In this document: positions 63,982-64,000 of the stretch, in pieces
Layout of the letters: the number at the start of each line of letters is the position of its first letter
How positions within the stretch are numbered: the first letter of the stretch is position 1
Source: Isoptericola sediminis
GTDB taxonomy: Bacteria; Actinomycetota; Actinomycetes; Actinomycetales; Cellulomonadaceae
NCBI RefSeq assembly: GCF_013085345.1
Contig: NZ_JABFAJ010000007.1
Span: 34,475 to 98,474 of the forward strand
Direction: 5' to 3'
Length of the DNA stretch: 64,000 bases
Notes under the pieces: generated by a model
What the model was told of the DNA's origin: nothing
The model's database searches: none
What the model saw: only the letters and a program-made list of their open reading frames with translations
Program-made: the position numbers and the translations under genes

Positions 63982-64000
63982 GACGGCTGTCGGCCGGCCC

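Noticed and set aside
1..64000. CRISPR arrays, tRNA or rRNA genes
   Set aside because: No regularly spaced repeats and no cloverleaf or rRNA-like segments were recognised on reading through; a covariance-model scan would be needed to exclude a tRNA formally.
1..64000. Prophage, insertion sequence or genomic island
   Set aside because: No transposase, integrase or phage structural gene is present, and base composition and gene style are uniform across the window.

Overview
The window is very GC-rich, gene-dense DNA from a high-GC Gram-positive bacterium (Actinomycetota). Supporting signs are GC-biased third codon positions, many GTG starts, 4-base ATGA/GTGA stop-start overlaps, and many genes with a TAnnnT -10 box only 6-7 bases before the start codon (leaderless transcripts). 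Family content also fits: CoA-disulfide reductase with CstR, an ECF42-type sigma factor, a DUF559 protein and an AztD-like lipoprotein. A Micrococcales/Cellulomonas-like origin is my inference; no rRNA or other marker is present to prove it. I see no tRNA, rRNA, CRISPR array, insertion sequence or prophage, so this reads as chromosome.

Layout. 0-5.7 kb: SHOCT protein, endonuclease IV, a small HTH protein, then a NarL-type two-component system divergent from an ABC exporter. 5.8-14.1 kb: five tandem paralogues, each with a cytoplasmic tail, one membrane helix and an external PQQ-like beta-propeller carrying four conserved cysteines. 14.1-19.7 kb: NatAB-like ABC exporter, AbiEi/DUF559 protein and a second two-component system. 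19.8-23.4 kb: His-rich AztD-like lipoprotein behind a Zur-like box, a potassium channel and a YibE/F protein. 23.4-28.3 kb: DMT transporter, a divergent LVIVD / DUF305 pair, a CPBP protein and heme oxygenase. 28.3-36.1 kb: ECF42-type sigma factor with its DGPF partner, DinB protein, RlmC-like methyltransferase, secreted M28 peptidase, a sigma-4/anti-sigma fusion and a FUSC-type protein. 36.2-39.4 kb: ornithine cyclodeaminase and dimethylargininase divergent from an Lrp regulator, then VKOR. 39.5-42.6 kb: bacteriophytochrome fused to a SpoIIE phosphatase, facing an anti-sigma kinase and STAS antagonist. 42.7-50.5 kb: PQQ sugar dehydrogenase, thioesterase, NhaA-DsbA fusion, arginine deiminase and arginine/ornithine antiporter. 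50.5-55.8 kb: GlmS, a TetR-controlled oxidoreductase cluster and a second CPBP protein. 55.8-64 kb: Mn/Zn-type ABC uptake operon, GlsB, P2-type cation ATPase, and a CstR persulfide-response cluster.

Themes. The phytochrome, phosphatase, kinase and STAS genes look like a complete light-to-sigma-factor partner-switching circuit, and the heme oxygenase 11 kb away could supply its biliverdin chromophore. Metal handling recurs, with candidate Zur-, DtxR-, MntR- and CsoR/CstR-type operators visible. Arginine-derivative catabolism appears twice. The least explained feature is the five-gene propeller array; it is the best candidate for an undescribed system.
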